Shown piece by piece: positions 6,311 through 7,540 of a stretch of DNA of 7,540 bases. The position numbers and the translations under genes are program-made. Position 1 is the stretch's first letter. Each line of letters opens with the position of its first letter. A model generated the notes under the pieces. It was given only the letters and a program-made list of their open reading frames with translations, was not told where the DNA came from and made no database searches. Source of the DNA: Pyrinomonadaceae bacterium (lineage in GTDB: Bacteria > Acidobacteriota > Blastocatellia > Pyrinomonadales > Pyrinomonadaceae). The DNA lies in NCBI GenBank assembly GCA_014379075.1, contig JACMMN010000133.1, forward strand, positions 1 through 7,540. Reading direction: 5' to 3'.

Positions 6311-6384
6311 GGCAGAAGCCTGACCGTCAGAAAGGGTTTCTTAAAAGATCCGACCTCGAGCCTCCTTACGGTCAGGCTTATGCC
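6311..6384 (+). repeat. Palindromic intergenic repeat, copy B (REP/MITE-like)
   Basis: The arms GGCAGAAGCCTGACCGTCAG (6311-6330) and 6365-6384 pair at 18 of 20 positions, giving a strong stem. The centre CTTAAAAGATCCGACCT (6340-6356) matches the centre of copy A in reverse complement, so the two copies lie in opposite orientation 3.3 kb apart. Copy B sits upstream of the pspA promoter candidate and of the alpha-2-macroglobulin gene, outside both likely transcripts. It is better paired than copy A, so it may be the younger copy. Confidence 0.75.
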
Positions 6385-6459
6385 GCGAATTTTTGCAAGT
6401 TTCATCAAATGGATGCGTTCAAATGGCGGAAGCGGATTTACAAATAAGTAATCCGTTAG

Positions 6460-6488
6460 TTCGCAAAACGAGTTTGAGGTACTATAAA
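6460..6488 (+). promoter_or_regulatory. Candidate promoter for the alpha-2-macroglobulin gene
   Basis: TTCGCA (6460-6465, four of six to TTGACA), a 17-bp spacer, and TATAAA (6483-6488, five of six to TATAAT). A start near 6495 would give a leader of about 50 nt containing the ribosome binding site GAGGA at 6531-6535. Confidence 0.4.
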
Positions 6489-6546
6489 GGCGTTAATTCA
6501 CTCCATCTGCCCGGCTCAAAAATTCAGCGTGAGGATTAGAAATATA

Positions 6547-7540
6547 ATGAGAAAATTCGTTTCGGGGTTATTATTGTTTGCAATTTATACAAGTATATTT
6601 TCGCCGTTTATTTTGTCGGTGAGCGCTCAAAATATCAGACAGGCGCGGGAGAATAGGATGAAGGACACGCCTGCGGGATTAAAATTTCGCCTGAGCGAAG
6701 GAGCCGAAGGCGCCGAAACGCGCGTCAAGCAAACTGCCGCTGAGACCGATCCGCTATCGGACATTGACGTTTCCGGCGTGCTGAAGCGTATTCCGCAAAT
6801 TAAATCCGATCCAAGTGATCAAACCGATTTCGCCAAACGCATCGGCACACTTCCCGCGCCGAAAACCGGCAAGCAGATTCCCGTAAAATTTCCGGCGACC
6901 GGTGAAATGGGGTTGCCGAATGTTAATACTGCGAACCAGTCTTTAGAAGTTATCCGATTCTCCCCGGAAGGCGAAATTCCGCTGGCACCCGACATGAGCG
7001 TGACGTTCTCGCACCCGATGGTCGCCGTCACTTCGCAAGAAGAAGCGGCGAAATATGCGCCTGTCGAATTTTCACCGCAGGTTGAGGGCCGCTGGCGCTG
7101 GCTCGGCACGAAAACGCTGATGTTCGATACGACAAAGCGTTTTCCGATGGCCACCAAATTCACCGCACGCGTTCCCGCCGGAACCAAATCCGCGACCGGC
7201 CAAACTTTGCAAAAAGACGTGACGTGGACATTCACCACGCCGCCGCCGAAGGTCGAGCAGTTTCTGCCGCAAGGCCAAACCGTCCGGCGGGACGAGATGA
7301 TGTACCTGTCATTCGACCAGGACATCAACCCCGAAGCCGTGCTGAAAACGATCAGTGTTACAGCCGCGGGCAAGAAAATTCCGCTCCGCTTAGCGACTCA
7401 GCAAGAGATAGACGGATCCGGTTACGCGTATTACGCGAAACAGGCACAGCCGAAACGCTGGATGGTTTTCCGGGCAATAAATTCGGATGGCTTAACGGAA
7501 AATGCTTTGCCAGCCGCTGCAACAATTACCGTCAGCGTCG
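6547..7540 (+). CDS. Bacterial alpha-2-macroglobulin family protein, N-terminal part (cut by window end)
   Basis: The frame is open from the ATG at 6547 to the window end (331 codons and one base), so the stop lies beyond. Bacterial alpha-2-macroglobulins are large exported proteins, often over 1,500 residues, thought to trap attacking proteases at the cell envelope. Seen here: a signal peptide (1-27, hydrophobic core 5-23, cut likely after VSA), a low-complexity charged linker (30-115), then beta-rich Ig-like domains with family-typical segments: FSPEGEIPL (138-146), VTFSHPMV (152-159), VEGRWRWLGTKTLMF (179-193), FTTPPPKV (229-236) and YLSFDQDI (253-260). There is no lipobox cysteine at the cut site, unlike the E. 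coli lipoprotein YfhM, so the protein is probably soluble in the periplasm or secreted. The bait region and any CxEQ thioester motif would lie downstream and cannot be judged. The start is supported by GAGGA (6531-6535), 11 bases upstream. No pbpC, its common partner, is in the window. Confidence 0.88.
   Translation, partial: MRKFVSGLLLFAIYTSIFSPFILSVSAQNIRQARENRMKDTPAGLKFRLSEGAEGAETRVKQTAAETDPLSDIDVSGVLKRIPQIKSDPSDQTDFAKRIGTLPAPKTGKQIPVKFPATGEMGLPNVNTANQSLEVIRFSPEGEIPLAPDMSVTFSHPMVAVTSQEEAAKYAPVEFSPQVEGRWRWLGTKTLMFDTTKRFPMATKFTARVPAGTKSATGQTLQKDVTWTFTTPPPKVEQFLPQGQTVRRDEMMYLSFDQDINPEAVLKTISVTAAGKKIPLRLATQQEIDGSGYAYYAKQAQPKRWMVFRAINSDGLTENALPAAATITVSV

Larger units (their letters stand above)
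6166..6546. other. Divergent intergenic region (381 bp)
   Basis: No credible gene is present. The region holds the upstream sequences of pspA (minus) and of the alpha-2-macroglobulin gene (plus), the palindromic repeat copy B, a small dyad at 6433-6455 and the two promoter candidates listed separately. The longer plus-strand reading frame that enters it from pspA is a shadow of that gene. Confidence 0.7.

Noticed and set aside
5836..6447. Plus-strand open frame of 203 codons running from pspA into the intergenic region
   Set aside because: More than half is antisense to pspA, and the rest crosses the palindromic repeat; no Shine-Dalgarno sequence or domain.
6819..7373. Minus-strand open frame of 184 codons
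   Set aside because: Antisense to the alpha-2-macroglobulin gene, which has a signal peptide, a ribosome binding site and family motifs.
1..7540. CRISPR array, tRNA, rRNA or intact insertion sequence
   Set aside because: No regularly spaced direct repeats, cloverleaf sequences, rRNA segments or transposase frames were seen on either strand.

Overview
The window (7,540 bp) reads as bacterial chromosome of moderate GC. The gene set is a PilT-type pilus ATPase, PspA/IM30, a bacterial alpha-2-macroglobulin and an RHS tip with a 'YVRNNPLRYVDPSG' core end, with short palindromic repeats between genes. This combination suggests a didermic soil-type bacterium, perhaps Acidobacteriota (Blastocatellia/Pyrinomonadales). 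That placement is my inference from general familiarity and is not proven by the sequence. No rRNA, tRNA, CRISPR array or intact transposase gene is visible.

Left third (1-1895, minus strand): an accessory-looking cassette. A decapitated RHS protein keeps only the last ~40 residues of the core and a C-terminal domain with a zincin motif (HELIGH). It is followed after 31 bp by a small exported protein with its own strong ribosome binding site. This is the order of a polymorphic toxin tip and its immunity gene. The toxin fragment starts inside a long perfect-looking hairpin, directly after an in-frame stop, with no Shine-Dalgarno sequence. Upstream of it (1715-1895) lies a junkyard of repeats: a terminator-like hairpin facing the 'wrong' way and two ~40-bp tandem units. 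The rest of the RHS gene is absent from the window.

Middle (1896-4473): a divergent pair. On the minus strand is an ATP-grasp ligase with a lysine/alanine-rich tail, served by a good sigma70-like promoter at 3054-3082. On the plus strand is a PilT-family retraction ATPase with intact Walker and His boxes. Between them is a 77-bp palindromic repeat (copy A, 2949-3025), which would lie in the 5' leader of the ATP-grasp mRNA.

Right (4476-7540): a minus-strand pair, pspA followed by a membrane-anchored coiled-coil protein, probably one operon. It ends 2 bp from the pilT stop. Divergent from it is the first 331 codons of a large exported alpha-2-macroglobulin family protein that runs off the window. 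The 381-bp gap between them carries a second copy (B, 6311-6384) of the palindromic repeat in opposite orientation. The right-hand genes share an envelope theme (membrane stress, surface protease inhibition, pilus retraction). No direct functional link between them is shown by the sequence.
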